A stretch of 64,000 nt of DNA from Perognathus longimembris pacificus (GCF_023159225.1 NC_063188.1:30377626-30441625); one strand, 5' to 3'. Positions 1 to 9,602 are shown, numbered from the stretch's first letter. Notes: generated from the sequence alone by a model not told the origin. Translations and numbers: made by a program.

Positions 1-156
1 GTGGGGGAAGAAAGGGAACCAGGAGGATGCCTAGGAAAGATAGTGATGAATGATAGAAGATGAGTGAAAGAAAGGACAAAGCTAGAGTTCCTAGTAAACC
101 AGATGTATGGTACATATAGAAATGCATGTTATCTGTCCTAAGTTGATTTTACATGT

Positions 157-160
<4 letters not shown>

Positions 161-208
<48 letters not shown>
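161..208. repeat. (CA)n microsatellite
   Basis: About 24 uninterrupted CA units. Simple repeat; open frames read through it are not genes. Confidence 0.97.
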
Positions 209-210
<2 letters not shown>

Positions 211-801
211 TCCATGAATTAATTTATTTCAGCTATGAAAAAGATCTAAAAGTAGCCTGGTAATTATAAATCACTGAATGAATGTTAACTATTCTTATTA
301 TCATGATGGCCATCATAATCACTGTCATCATAATCATCAGCACTGGCAGACCATTGTCAATATTTTGGCACCTGTAATGTGTATGGAACTGTTTAGACAG
401 AAAGGTAGGAAAGGTCCAAATATAAATCTTATCCACTTCAACAATCCAATCGGGTTTTCTTGAAGCCCTAAAAATCATCAAACATGAGACAATGTTAAAA
501 GTTGGATTTCCTTTCAAGAGTCTGGCACATTTCTGTCTAAGTTTCCTGTAAGGTAGAGCTGATATGCATGGTAGAGTTAGATATTGCAGCCATAAACCCA
601 ATGTTCTTTCCAGTAAAACATGATTTTGTACCTTACAGTAAAATGAGTTTTTTTTCCCCAAGAGCGATTTTTAAAATGGCATTCCTCATAGCTCAAGATT
701 AAAGAATTGGCCATGTCAGAACCAAAAGCTCAGACCACTAATGACTGTCCCCGGTGTCTAATTATAACACAATGATAGCCACATCTGAAAAAACTCACAA
801 A
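209..801. other. Unrecognised DNA without a supported gene
   Basis: AT-rich sequence. Part of 255-325 (an 'aatgaatgttaactatt' core followed by ATT/ATC-rich sequence) looks like the degraded 3' end of a MIR, but this is weak. The longest open frame (233-661, minus) has no recognisable domain and coding support is absent. Confidence 0.4.
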
Positions 802-1478
802 AAATTTAAAATTATTTATTTATTGTTAAAGTGATGTACAGAGGGGTTACAGTTACACACGTTAGGCCATGGGTACATTTCTTGTACTGTTTGTTACCTC
901 TTCCCTCATGCCCTCCTCCTCCTTCCCCCTTTTCCTCTCCCCCCATAAGGTGTTCAGTTGGTTTACACCAAATGGTTTTGCAAGTATTGCTTTTGGAGTC
1001 ATTTGTCTCTTTATCCTTTGTCTCTTGATTTTGATATTCCCTTTCACTTCCCTAATTCTAATACCAGTATATACAGTATCTAGGGTACTCAGATGAGATA
1101 CATTGATAGGGCAGGTACAACCTCAGGAAGGGGATACAAGAGGATCACCAACAAATGAAGCTACAGTTTCACACAGCATATTGAAAGTAATTACAACAGT
1201 GATATAACACTCGTTTGAATGGATCAGGAAAATGTGGCATATATACAAAATGGAATTTTCTGCCTCTATCAGAGAGAATGACATTGCCCCATTTGTAAGG
1301 AAATGGAAGAACTTGGAAAAAAGTATACTAAGTGAAGTGAGCCAGACCCAAAGAAACATGGACTCTATGGTTTTCCTCATATGGAATAATTAGCACAGGT
1401 TTAGGCTAGTCACAGCAGAGGATCACAAGAGCCCAATAGCTATGCCCTTATGAAAGCATAAGATGATGCTAAGTGAAC
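802..1478 (-). mobile_element. L1 insertion with twin-priming inversion
   Basis: Positions 802-1221 are an L1 3' UTR in minus orientation, with the T-rich poly(A) complement at about 805-828 and the typical 'gatgtacagaggggtta' end. From 1222 the sequence flips to plus-oriented L1: the last part of ORF2 (tract encoding the '[11 protein letters not shown]'-type segment), its stop and the first bases of the 3' UTR, ending at 1478. The whole is flanked by a 9-bp direct repeat, 'actcacaaa', at 793-801 and 1479-1487. This is the expected product of one 5'-truncated, 5'-inverted L1 integration. It encodes nothing functional. Confidence 0.88.
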
Positions 1479-1487
1479 ACTCACAAA

Positions 1488-1849
1488 TTTTATCTCCAGA
1501 TTTCACATAAGTGTCTTTTCAGTAATTATGGAAAGTATTGAGCAGATATGAAGAAGATATATCACCTCATATTTTATTAGGCAATCTGGAAAGAAAAGAA
1601 ACACAGAGGAAAAGAAAGCAATCTAGATGCTTTGATTATTAATGCTTAGAGAATGAGTCATTCTCTTTGTTAGCTACCACTTTTTCTTGGAATTGCAAAT
1701 ATAATCGCTTGCTCCATATTCCAAGAATGATAGTGAAACACCTATGTTTATGTTCATTCCAAAGATCAGGAAGAAATTCCCAAGTAATTGTTAAGTAGTT
1801 ATATGTGCTTAACATTGACTGTGTCATGTATTTTTTAATATATGATCTA
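1488..1849. other. Unrecognised DNA
   Basis: AT-rich sequence between the inverted L1 and a MIR-like stretch. No exon, RNA gene or repeat family recognised. Confidence 0.4.
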
Positions 1850-1925
1850 ATTTAATTCTTGTAATACATCTAAGAACTTTCAACTATTATTATCATCACT
1901 AGTTTACAAATAAAGAAACCATTAA
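1850..1925 (-). repeat. MIR/L2-like fragment
   Basis: The order 'ctaatttaattcttgtaata', then 'ctattattatcatcac', then 'tacaaataaagaaacc' matches the reverse-oriented MIR layout (Pu/Py-rich tail, then the '(t)ttacagatgaggaaac' motif). Old and diverged. Confidence 0.5.
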
Positions 1926-2740
1926 CTTCATTTTATTCCATTTAATTTTACATAGACCCTCACTATGTTATCCCAGCTGGTACTAAAACTGTGTGGTGCT
2001 TGGAATAAAATTCAGGGCCTCAAAAATGATAGGCAAGGATTCTCCTTTTGAGCCACAGCTCCATTCATGAATGAGGAAACTATTAGGAGACTCCTTGCTA
2101 GAAACTCTGATGAGGGTAATTGTATAAAAATTATTTGAAATTTAAATGATCACTAACAGGTATAAAAGAAAACCTATACAAATACAAAGACACAATGTCT
2201 TTGAATGGAAAAATTCAAGATTAGATAAGAATTCATATATTAGTCTAAAATTTGCTGTATTTAATTGAGATACTAACGAAATCACCAAGAGGACTTTAAT
2301 ACAAAATAAACAAAATAAACATGCAACAACAGCCAGAAAACTAATGGAAACTGTTACAAATCTAGAGTGATTACAACAGTGTAGGACTGAATACTAAGGA
2401 AACAAAACAGGTTGGTAGAACAGAAAAGAGTGTCCAGAAAGAACAACCACACATATAAATATTTGTACTATATAGATGGTATTTAAAATTCATTTCCATC
2501 AGAAAATGAATTATTCAAAAACTGATGTTGGTGTGCTTCTCTAACTCTTTACTTCAAAATATATTCCAGGCAGTAAAACACTAAATATAAAAATTAAAAT
2601 CATAAAATCACTAAATGAAAGGATGGCAGAATATGAAATAATTATATTTTGAGGCAAGCCTTTCTAATCAACAATTAAATCCTACCAGTCATGCAGAAAA
2701 ACAGGTTACTACTTCAGCAAATTTTTTCCTTGTCAAAATA
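1926..2740. other. Unrecognised DNA with a possible SINE remnant
   Basis: Positions 1950-2070 contain phrases typical of reversed SINEs ('ccctcactatgttatcccag', 'tgagccacagctcc') and may be a degraded B1/ID-type SINE. The rest (2071-2740) is A-rich single-copy-looking sequence in which nothing is recognised. Confidence 0.35.
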
Positions 2741-2749
2741 TATGTTCAT

Positions 2750-2865
2750 AAACTAAGAGAGAAAAAGGGAAGGGGTGACATTGTCCAAGAAGAAATGTAC
2801 TCTTTACCTGGCTTATGTAACTGTAACCCCTTTGTACATCACCTTTATAAAAACAAATTTTAAAA
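2750..2865 (+). mobile_element. Short L1 3' end
   Basis: Contains a purine-rich run (about 2757-2775), 'agaaatgtactc' and 'tgtaacccctttgtacatca' followed by an A-rich tail. This is the order seen at the 3' ends of the larger L1 copies in this window. Severely 5'-truncated, no coding capacity. Confidence 0.7.
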
Positions 2866-2988
2866 ATATGTTCTGCATGTAACAAGTGTTCTGAAGGTTT
2901 TTATCATGTTCTAGACATCTTTCTAGGTACCGAAAAAAATCCCTTCCCCCTACAGCTCCTATCCCATTTGAAATAGTAAATGTGAAAG

Positions 2989-2992
<4 letters not shown>

Positions 2993-3050
<58 letters not shown>
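2993..3050. repeat. (TA)n microsatellite
   Basis: About 29 TA units, likely unstable and polymorphic. Confidence 0.97.
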
Positions 3051-3053
<3 letters not shown>

Positions 3054-3344
3054 TCAATTTTTGGTCTCATTTGTACTTAAAACTGTACATTTTATTGCAT
3101 AAAAACCTGCAATTTGAAAGGATTCACAAGAAAAGTACTCTTCAGGAAAACTGTACCAAGAGATAGGGCATCTCATTGGAGGGAATTTACTGTTTACTGT
3201 TACGGGTTTTATAATGGTTAAGTATATATAGTTCATTTGTATATGTTTTAAAGGTAGAAATCTGGTCTAATATAAACAAAACAGAATTTAATGCACAAAA
3301 CAGCCCTTATGTTTCCATTAGAAACTGCATTTTAAAAATGCCAA
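3051..3344. other. Unrecognised DNA
   Basis: No gene, RNA or repeat family recognised. Short minus open frames are not supported. Confidence 0.4.
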
Positions 3345-3562
3345 GGCTGAGAATTTGGCTTACTGGTTGAGTGCTTGCCTAGCACGCATGAAGCCCTGGG
3401 TTCAATTTCTCAGTATCACATATGCAGAAAAAGCCAGAAGTGTAAATCAAGTAATAGAGTGCTAGCCTTGACAAAAAGGAAGCCAGGGACAGTGCTCAAG
3501 CCCTGTGTGCCAAGTCCCAAGACTGGCAAAAAAATAAAATAAAATAAATAAAAATAAAAATA
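3345..3562 (+). mobile_element. ID-dimer SINE
   Basis: Left ID-like monomer: 'gagtgcttgcctagcacgca' with the B-box-like 'gggttcaattt'. A second monomer follows: 'gtgctagccttgacaaaaag', then 'agggacagtgctcaagccct'. The tail is (AAAAT)n at 3530-3562. ID SINEs derive from a tRNA gene and are mobilised by L1. This copy is diverged from the better one at 39364-39580. Confidence 0.88.
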
Positions 3563-3984
3563 CCTCAATTTTTTCTTAACTACAGGCTAAAAATAATCCA
3601 ATTTTGTGACATCATTGCTAAACCAGTTAAGGCAATTTTAGGCAGTATAATAGACCTTATTATGAAAATCAACACAATTGATTGTATTTATTTACTATGT
3701 TCTCTTTCAGCCATACCTGGAGTATCATGGCCATTTTATAAATTAGGAGAAGATAGTTACCTCGTCTAGGGGGAGTTTCTAGGAGAAAGAAGAATGGATA
3801 AAGTAGCTGAAAAAGATGAATTAAAAAAGAAGAAAGGCTAAGGGAAATTAAGAGATATGTATTCAAATATGTGAAGGAAAGGCCAGTTAGATTTATTTTA
3901 CATTTTTCCAAATAGCATGTTTTGGCTCAGTTGGAAAATGTTATATTAATCTGGTTATGAGGTGGGAACAGAGTTGGTGGAAAG
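3563..3984. other. Unrecognised DNA
   Basis: Nothing recognised. The 80-codon minus frame at 3669-3911 has Leu/Ser-rich AT-driven composition and no family resemblance. Confidence 0.4.
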
Positions 3985-4135
3985 TAATATTTACTGTTTA
4001 CTATATGACAGACTCATTGAAAACATAATACTAATCCTCACAGAAATCCTGCAAAGAAGTTATTATCTATTTTCTAGAGGAGAAAATGGAGATTCTGTAA
4101 TAGATAAATTCACCTAAAACCATACAGTTGGGAAA
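3985..4135 (-). repeat. MIR element
   Basis: Reverse MIR layout: 'taatcctcacagaaatcctg', 'ttattatctattttctagag', 'gagaaaatgga', then 'aaaaccatacagttgg'. Old tRNA-derived SINE shared across mammals. Confidence 0.75.
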
Positions 4136-4394
4136 AGGAAAGCAGGATTTTCTTTTCCTCACATTTTATTAGAAATTTTACTGTACAAAGGGGTTTCATT
4201 TTTATGTTTATCCTCCTCCCTTTGCTTCTCTCTCTTTTGTTCTCTTAAAGGGGTTTCACCATTGTATTTCACATCCATTATCAGTATTTCAATTTGATTT
4301 CCTCCCTTTTGAGAAACAACACTACCACCACACCTCTAACAGCTGTGCTCACCTGGATTTCACTCTTCTCTCTCTCCACACACACGGATGGGGG
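4136..4394 (-). other. Possible old L1 3' end, otherwise unrecognised
   Basis: The stretch around 4165-4260 ('actgtacaaaggggttt') resembles the old L1 3'-end family seen reversed at 60345-60425 and forward at 12230-12295. The match is weak. The 174-codon plus frame starting at 4294 runs through a GA/CA simple repeat and is not a gene. Confidence 0.35.
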
Positions 4395-4447
4395 GCAGAG
4401 AGAGAGAGAGACAGAGACACAGAGACAGAGACAGACAGAGAGACAGG
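4395..4447. repeat. (GAGACA)n-type purine-rich simple repeat
   Basis: Alternating GAGA and GACAGA units lie immediately upstream of the tandem-duplicated gene units. They inflate an open frame on the plus strand. Confidence 0.85.
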
Positions 4448-4697
4448 GAGCAAAGTTTCCTTTTCCTATGGGGCAACGTGCTAAGGGAGAGAGTCATCTT
4501 CCCTCTCACCTTGCTTGGGGCCTATTCCTCTATGTCTGGTTCACTGTGTACCTGACAATTGGACAGCCACCCCCACAGGACTCACCTCTCTTCCTTCCCA
4601 CTCATATCCTTCTCCCCTTTCCTTCCTTCTCCTGCCCCACTATCACAGAGCACACAGAAGACACAGAAACACATATCAGCTCATCAACCATGGTGAG

Positions 4698-4703
4698 TTT
4701 ATT
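4698..4703 (-). terminator. Polyadenylation signal of copy A
   Basis: AATAAA on the minus strand, about 112 bases beyond the copy A stop codon. The matching position in unit B also holds AATAAA. Confidence 0.65.
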
Positions 4704-4814
4704 TTCATCACCCGTGTCCCCTTTGGAAGAGGGTAGACCAATTGTTCATCACCAGGGATCTGTAGATGCTGCACATGATGATGATGTATGTCCCTGGCCT
4801 GGTTCTTTCTTGAA

Positions 4815-5197
4815 CTAAGTCTTCACTGGCTTTCTTCCTTTCTTGGGTCTGGGGGTAGCATACTTGTTTCTCATTCCACGTTGCTCATGGCGGCAGAGGC
4901 CTTTCGCAGATGATCTCTGGACCTAGAAGGACAACAGGAAGTTCTTAGGAAGTCGTTGGATGGAGAGAAGAGGGTGGAGGGGAGATGGCAACATGAAAAT
5001 AGTAACATGTTGTTCGAGGAGAGAGGCAGGATCTTGGGGAAGAAGTCAAGGGGAACAACAGACAGCCATTAAAGGGGTCACCTCACCTTTCTTTTACGCC
5101 CAGGTCTACAAAACGCTCCTCTTTTGTTCGATTTCCCTCGCGTGGGTAAGGCCCTCTTGCGGGGAGACCTCTTCTTCTGGACCATTGTTCTAGTCAT
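4815..5197 (-). CDS. Small Lys/Arg-rich protein, two exons (copy A)
   Basis: Not recognised by name. Exon 1 is 5087-5197 (37 codons, from an ATG in ACC-ATG-A context); exon 2 is 4815-4922 (35 codons plus TAG). The 164-base intron (4923-5086) starts GTGAGG and ends in a pyrimidine tract plus TAG, both aligned with copy B. Junction phase 0. The product is about 72 residues, 28 of them Lys/Arg and only one acidic, with clusters such as KKRSPRKR, RPGRKRK and RPKKGRK and two Cys. An upstream in-frame ATG pair at 5266 would add 23 residues; I prefer 5197 because copy B shares this 'M-(x)-T-R-(S/T)-M' start region. Composition and size suggest DNA or RNA binding, for example a sperm chromatin protein; that is inference. 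Expression and coding status are unproven. Confidence 0.6.
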
Positions 5198-5294
5198 GGT
5201 TTCTTGTTCAGAGATTTGAGTGACTTGATTATCGGGCTTCAGGATACTTAGGTATGCCCCCATCATGACACGGTGGCTATGCCCGTAGTCATTG

Positions 5295-5302
5295 TTACGT
5301 CA
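5295..5302 (-). promoter_or_regulatory. CRE-like site upstream of copy A
   Basis: Minus-strand TGACGTAA, one base from the palindromic CRE TGACGTCA. It lies 29 bases upstream of the first possible ATG (5266) and about 98 upstream of the preferred one. CREM/CREB-type factors use such sites in spermatid genes (established). Unit B has lost the CG core at the aligned place. Function here is inferred. Confidence 0.4.
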
Positions 5303-5321
5303 ACAAGTCACTCCTAACCAG

Positions 5322-5326
5322 CCAAT
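5322..5326 (-). promoter_or_regulatory. CCAAT motif upstream of copy A
   Basis: CCAAT on the plus strand (ATTGG with respect to the gene), 20 bases upstream of the CRE-like site. Not conserved in unit B. A five-base motif is weak evidence by itself. Confidence 0.25.
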
Positions 5327-5540
5327 CACCGACTAAGGAGAGGCTCACAGGTCACCAAGCACCCGTCGTCCTGACTCCTGTGGGGGATGGGTGTGTAGCA
5401 GTGTAGAGGAGAAGGATAGAAGAATTTCTGGAAGGGGAAACCAAGAACTTCTAATTGGAGAAATGGAACGTTGCTTTAATACCACCTCCCCACCATCACA
5501 GAGCACACAGAAACACATATTGCCTCATCACTACATTGAG

Positions 5541-5546
5541 TTTATT
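5541..5546 (-). terminator. Polyadenylation signal of copy B
   Basis: AATAAA on the minus strand, about 160 bases beyond the copy B stop, at the position homologous to the copy A signal. Confidence 0.65.
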
Positions 5547-5705
5547 TTAATCAACCTGTGTCCCCTTTAGAAAGGAAAAGGGCAGGCCAAATGTTCATGG
5601 CCGGAGAACCACAGATGTTGCAGATGAGCAGTTACGTCCCTAGCCTTGTTCTTCCTTGAACAAGCTCTTCACTAGCCCTCTTCCTTTCTTGGGTCTGGAG
5701 GCAGC

Positions 5706-6070
5706 TTATTTCTTGACCCCATGCCGACCACGGCGCTTGAGACCCTTCCGGGATGACCTCTGGACCTGGAAGGGCAACAGGAAGTTCTTAGATAGGTACT
5801 GGACAGAGAAAAAGGGGTGGAGGGGAGATGGAAATAAGGAATTGACAGGAGAGGTGAGGGCTGGGAATGTTTTATGCCAAGAGAGGACAGAGAGGATTGT
5901 GGGGAAGTCAAGGGGAACAAGGGAAGACCTGGGATAAGTCACCTCACCTTTCCTTTCCCAGATCTTAGAGCAATGCTGTTCTTTCTCCCGCGTTTGTAAG
6001 ATCGTCCTCGACGCAGTGAGGCCCCCTGATGGGCATTACTGGTAGCCATGCTCCTTGTAATCATCACCAT
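5706..6070 (-). CDS. Small Lys/Arg-rich protein, two exons (copy B)
   Basis: Paralogue of copy A. Exon 1 is 5948-6070 (41 codons); exon 2 is 5706-5765 (19 codons plus TAA). The 182-base intron (5766-5947) has a GTGAGG donor and a 'ttcctgttgcccttccag' acceptor, phase 0. The product is about 60 residues with 20 Lys/Arg and no Asp or Glu: LRRGRSYKRGRK in exon 1, RSSRKGLKRRGRHGVKK in exon 2. The ATG at 6070 has A at -3 and G at +4. The same frame is open further upstream but only to a non-ATG codon preceded by TGA. Exon 2 stops 16 codons before the aligned stop of copy A. Family unknown; a nucleic-acid-packaging role, for example in the male germ line, is inferred from composition only. It could also be a decaying copy that has kept its frame by chance. 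Confidence 0.58.
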
Positions 6071-6169
6071 GCTTTCTTCTTCGCTGCCTGGAGCAGTCTG
6101 GCCTCCAGGTTGTCTGGACACTCAAATATATGCCCACCCATGACAAGGTGGCCACGCCCTTTGTCATTA

Positions 6170-6184
6170 TTACATAAATAGTCC
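6170..6184 (-). promoter_or_regulatory. TATA-like element upstream of copy B
   Basis: Minus-strand 'ggactatttatgta' contains TATTTATG, about 100 bases upstream of the chosen ATG. The aligned bases of unit A instead carry the CRE-like TGACGTAA. Weak, based on sequence alone. Confidence 0.3.
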
Positions 6185-6310
6185 AGTCCCTGACCAGGGA
6201 GGGGCTAATAAATCTCAAAGCACCATCTGACTCCTGTGGGGATGGAGATGGGGGACATAGGAAAGTCAAGAATTTGTAGTTCAATAAACAAGGGTTTGCT
6301 TTACTACTCT

Positions 6311-6603
6311 TTTTTGTGTGTGCATCCTGGGCTTGAACTCAGGTTGATTTATCTCAATAAAGCAATAATCCAGTTGCTTTATCTTAATATTGCTTGGCAC
6401 TGTCCCTGACCTTTGTTTTTTGTTCAAGGATAGCATTCTATACCTTGAGCCACACCTCCACTTCTGACTCTTTGGAGACTGAGATTCTCATGGAGATAAG
6501 AGTCTCATGGGCTTTCCTCCCCAAGCTGGCAGCCCCAGTCCTCAGGTCTTAGCCTCCTAAGCAGCTAGGGTTGCAGGTGTGAGACACTGTGTCTGGTTAC
6601 TAC
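6311..6603 (-). mobile_element. B4-type SINE (B1+ID composite)
   Basis: Reverse orientation: ID part 'ggcactgtccctgac...gagccacacctccac', then B1 part 'cctcctaagcagctagggtt'. It is interrupted near 6340-6390, where 'aataaagcaa' and 'ttgctttatc' form a small inverted repeat. Confidence 0.75.
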
Positions 6604-8699
6604 CCCTTTTTTTCTATTAGTGATTTTTAAGTGTTCAAATGATTATCAATTCACCATGTCAGTTTATAAATACGATGCACCTTGATCAATGTCACCTCTT
6701 CCATTTTTCTCTGACTAAATTTCTTAGCTCAGTTGATAGAGTCACTCATATCCTGGCCTTAGGTTGCATTTCTATAACTATTTAAAACAAACTATACAGT
6801 AGCTATACAATTTTTGAGTTACTCAAATACATGTAGAAAAATGATTCAAAACAGGATTGAATTCTCTACAGGATTTAGTGTGTTATCCACTTCTAGCCCT
6901 GTTTATTGTCACTGAATTATATTAGCAATTCTTCAGAAATTGCACATAACTGACAGGTTAATTATGTTATATACAAAAGTGATTTTGTTCACTCTCCCTC
7001 AACTATTGCAGTAATAGTTTCCTATTTGCTAATTGCTTTATCACAATATTTCTTCACTCCATATAACTCCATATAAATATGTGATGTTGGATTTTCCTTC
7101 AAAAATTATACCAGCTGCCTGATTTGTTCCATGTGTATTCATTTTGACATCTGTCTAAGAGTCAAAATTTAACCTTTTATTGAACATTTAACATATGGTA
7201 CAGGATCTTCTTATATATTTCTTATTTCTGTTTAGTCATATACTCTGTTTCCTCATTGAGAATAACTTCTTAAACACATCTCTCTTGTTTAATTGAAGAT
7301 GTCTAATTGAAGTAAATGTATGGTTAGAAAGAAGAAACCAGCTAACCTAGGTCTTTTTGACAGAAAAAAAATGTGTGGTCTTTCCAATAAGGAGTAGTAT
7401 ATCAATTTTTCACATCATCTGAACAGAACACAACTTTAAAGTAATGAGCTTCTTGTCACTGAAGAATTCATACAACGTCTGGCTTCTTACCAATTAGGGA
7501 CACAGTAAGAAGAGTTGAAGAAAGAAAAAAATATTCTCATATTTTGTAAAATGGTAGAGGAAGACTGTATTCAAGACTGTTACATTAGAAGTAGAGGGAT
7601 GGGGATCAATTCTGAATACAGCAAAGCTAAGTGGAGATTTAGACCCATGTGGGGACCAGTATATGGAAAAATCACTAAGAAGAGATGTCAAAAGTAGGGA
7701 GAGTCTTGCCAAATTGACCAAATAGAATCCATAATATAGGTGACCCAAGACCCTAGTTATCTAGAGTTAGAGATGAAAAATTTGATTAGCTATGAAGTAC
7801 AGGGAGATGAGTGAGAAGGAATTTTTGCTAAGAGTGAATTAAAAATCTGAACACAGGACAGTGGCTAAGACAGCCCTAGCTAAGAAGAGAATGTAGAAGA
7901 GTTTACTAAGTTTGTTGAAGAAGAAAGTAGTTGTCAAGAGATAGGTAATCGGCATGGTTTTTCCAACTCTAAGGTTACTGAACCATAATATTAAGCCGCA
8001 TCATGACTTTATAAACACAGAAAGAAAGGTAGCATAATATAAAATGAATTCTATCCCTGTAATTTTCTCATAAACTTATGACAGGAGCCAACTTGGCCTA
8101 GTTTGGTGTATTAGGTTCCAGATAGAATCTAGGGAGCAAAGCATAAAGATAGATGTGATTTCTAGTGTTCCTGGATGTCCTCCTACTGTGAATTTCTTAG
8201 TGAACAGCCCTATACATTTTTTACAAAAGCTTCTTCTTTCCATTCCTGTGGTGAAAATCACACCAGTAATTTGCTGAAGGAAAGAATGGAAATGAGCTTA
8301 ATAAAATGGTGCAAACTGCTTGCAATAGACTCCTCTCTTCCAAAGAAAACACTTCTTTTCACTTCTGGCTGAGAAAGTAGCAACAGACAGTACCTATGGA
8401 AAATAGCACACATAACTTAGGCATGGGACAGGTATAACTAGCTAAAATCACATGTTCACTAAGCACAGGCTCCCATTACTATATCCCTTAAATGGCAAAC
8501 CTCAACAGTCAGAGCCAATCCACTGTATAAAACATGGACAAGCTTCCTACGAAATGCTATAAAATTGCTCCAATCTTTTCTACTACTCAACAGCAGTATG
8601 GGGTAATCCCTCCACAGGTGATGTCAATGCTTTGAGCTGAAACATTAAAACCAGAAGATTACATTTTAAATAGGACATGGAAAGGGATAGACTGTCAGT
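6604..8699. other. Unrecognised DNA
   Basis: About 2.1 kb of AT-rich sequence. No exon with credible splice sites, no RNA gene and no repeat family recognised. Open frames at 7494-7748 and 7515-7697 overlap on opposite strands and have no domain. Confidence 0.4.
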
Positions 8700-8800
8700 T
8701 CTCATTAACAAGCTGTACGTCTCTGAAGAAGTTGCTTTCTATCTCTAGGCTCCGGGTATAAAATGAAGGATTCAGGCTAAGTCTCATACAATCCTTATTT
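8700..8800 (+). repeat. Possible MIR core
   Basis: 'ctctgaagaagttgctttct' and 'tataaaatgaaggat' follow the MIR core order. Highly diverged. Confidence 0.35.
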
Positions 8801-9361
8801 TCTGTATTTCTATATTTTCCTGTTCAGAAGGGTATTTTTCTTACCAGCTAATAAGTGTTTCCCAATCAACAGGATTCAGAACAGGCAAATTATGATAGAA
8901 ATCAGGGGGAGAGAAATAAACAAACAGGGCAGACATTCAATGGGACTCAAGCATGATGGGATACTACAAGAACAAGGACTTAAGCAGTTATGTGACAGGG
9001 CCAGCATGAAATTTACACATGCTCAGTCCATGGAACTCTGAGTATATTAATAATAGACTTCATTTATACTTCATAATTTTTATTCCACTTGCCATACTCA
9101 CACAGAGGCTCACAGATACATACATATAGTTTTCTCTCTGTGTCTTGGTCTGTCTCTGCCCCCACTTAGCCTCTCCTTTTCTACTTCAGCATCCCTCTTC
9201 TCCCTCCTAAGTACAGGACTTCTTGAGAATAATTTTTACTTCAATAATCAATCTGCATTGGGAAATATAAAGCAAGTCCATGTTATTATGGTAGTACTTG
9301 TACTTGTTAGAAGATCAATATTACAGAGGAATAAGCTCACTGCTTAGAAGAAACAGTTTTC
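8801..9361. other. Unrecognised DNA
   Basis: Nothing recognised. Confidence 0.4.
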
Positions 9362-9602
9362 TTTTTCTTTTTTTTCTGTGCCATTCCTGGAGTTTGAACT
9401 CAGAGCCTGGGCACTGTCCCTGAGATTCCTATGCTCCAAGCCAGAGCTCTACCACTTGAGCCACAGAGCCAATTCTGGCTTTTACTGAGTAGTTTATTTC
9501 AAGTAAGAGTCTCACAGAATTTCCTGCCCAGGCTGGTTTCAAACTGATCCTCAGATTTCAGCCTCCTGATAGCAAGGGTTATAGGCATAAACTACCAGCA
9601 AG
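9362..9602 (-). mobile_element. B4-type SINE
   Basis: T-rich left end (9362-9376), then 'gcctgggcactgtccctgag', 'accacttgagccacagagcc', 'tttcctgcccaggctggttt' and 'cagcctcctgatagcaaggg', the reversed ID-then-B1 order. Confidence 0.85.

Larger units (their letters stand above)
4636..5487 (-). repeat. Tandem duplication, unit A
   Basis: First of two head-to-tail copies of a roughly 0.8-kb segment. Landmarks shared in order with unit B: 'atcacagagcacacag', 'gagtttatttt', 'tttcttcctttcttgggtct', 'gacctctgga'-type exon 2 start, 'caacaggaagttctta', 'gtcacctcacctttc', 'gactcctgtggg', 'ttgctttaatac/ttgctttactac'. The unit holds the whole gene copy A with its flanks, so the duplication copied a complete gene, intron included, rather than a processed transcript. 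Confidence 0.88.
5488..6310 (-). repeat. Tandem duplication, unit B
   Basis: Second head-to-tail copy, directly abutting unit A. Intron and flanks align across the full unit with many substitutions and small indels, so the duplication is not recent. It carries gene copy B. Confidence 0.88.

Noticed and set aside
233..661. 142-codon minus-strand frame
   Set aside because: No ATG-supported gene structure, no family resemblance, low-complexity Met/Ile-rich C-terminus derived from an ATT/ATC-rich stretch.
3345..3420. Functional tRNA gene suggested by A/B-box-like motifs in ID SINEs
   Set aside because: These motifs are relics of the tRNA origin of ID SINEs; no cloverleaf can be drawn and copies are dispersed with A-tails.
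4294..4818. 174-codon plus-strand open frame
   Set aside because: It runs through a GA/CA simple repeat and antisense to the 3' region of copy A; composition is repeat-driven and no domain is visible.
5939..6121. Longer N-terminus for copy B starting at 6121
   Set aside because: The codon there is GTG, not ATG, and is preceded by an in-frame TGA. The first ATG in the frame is at 6070.
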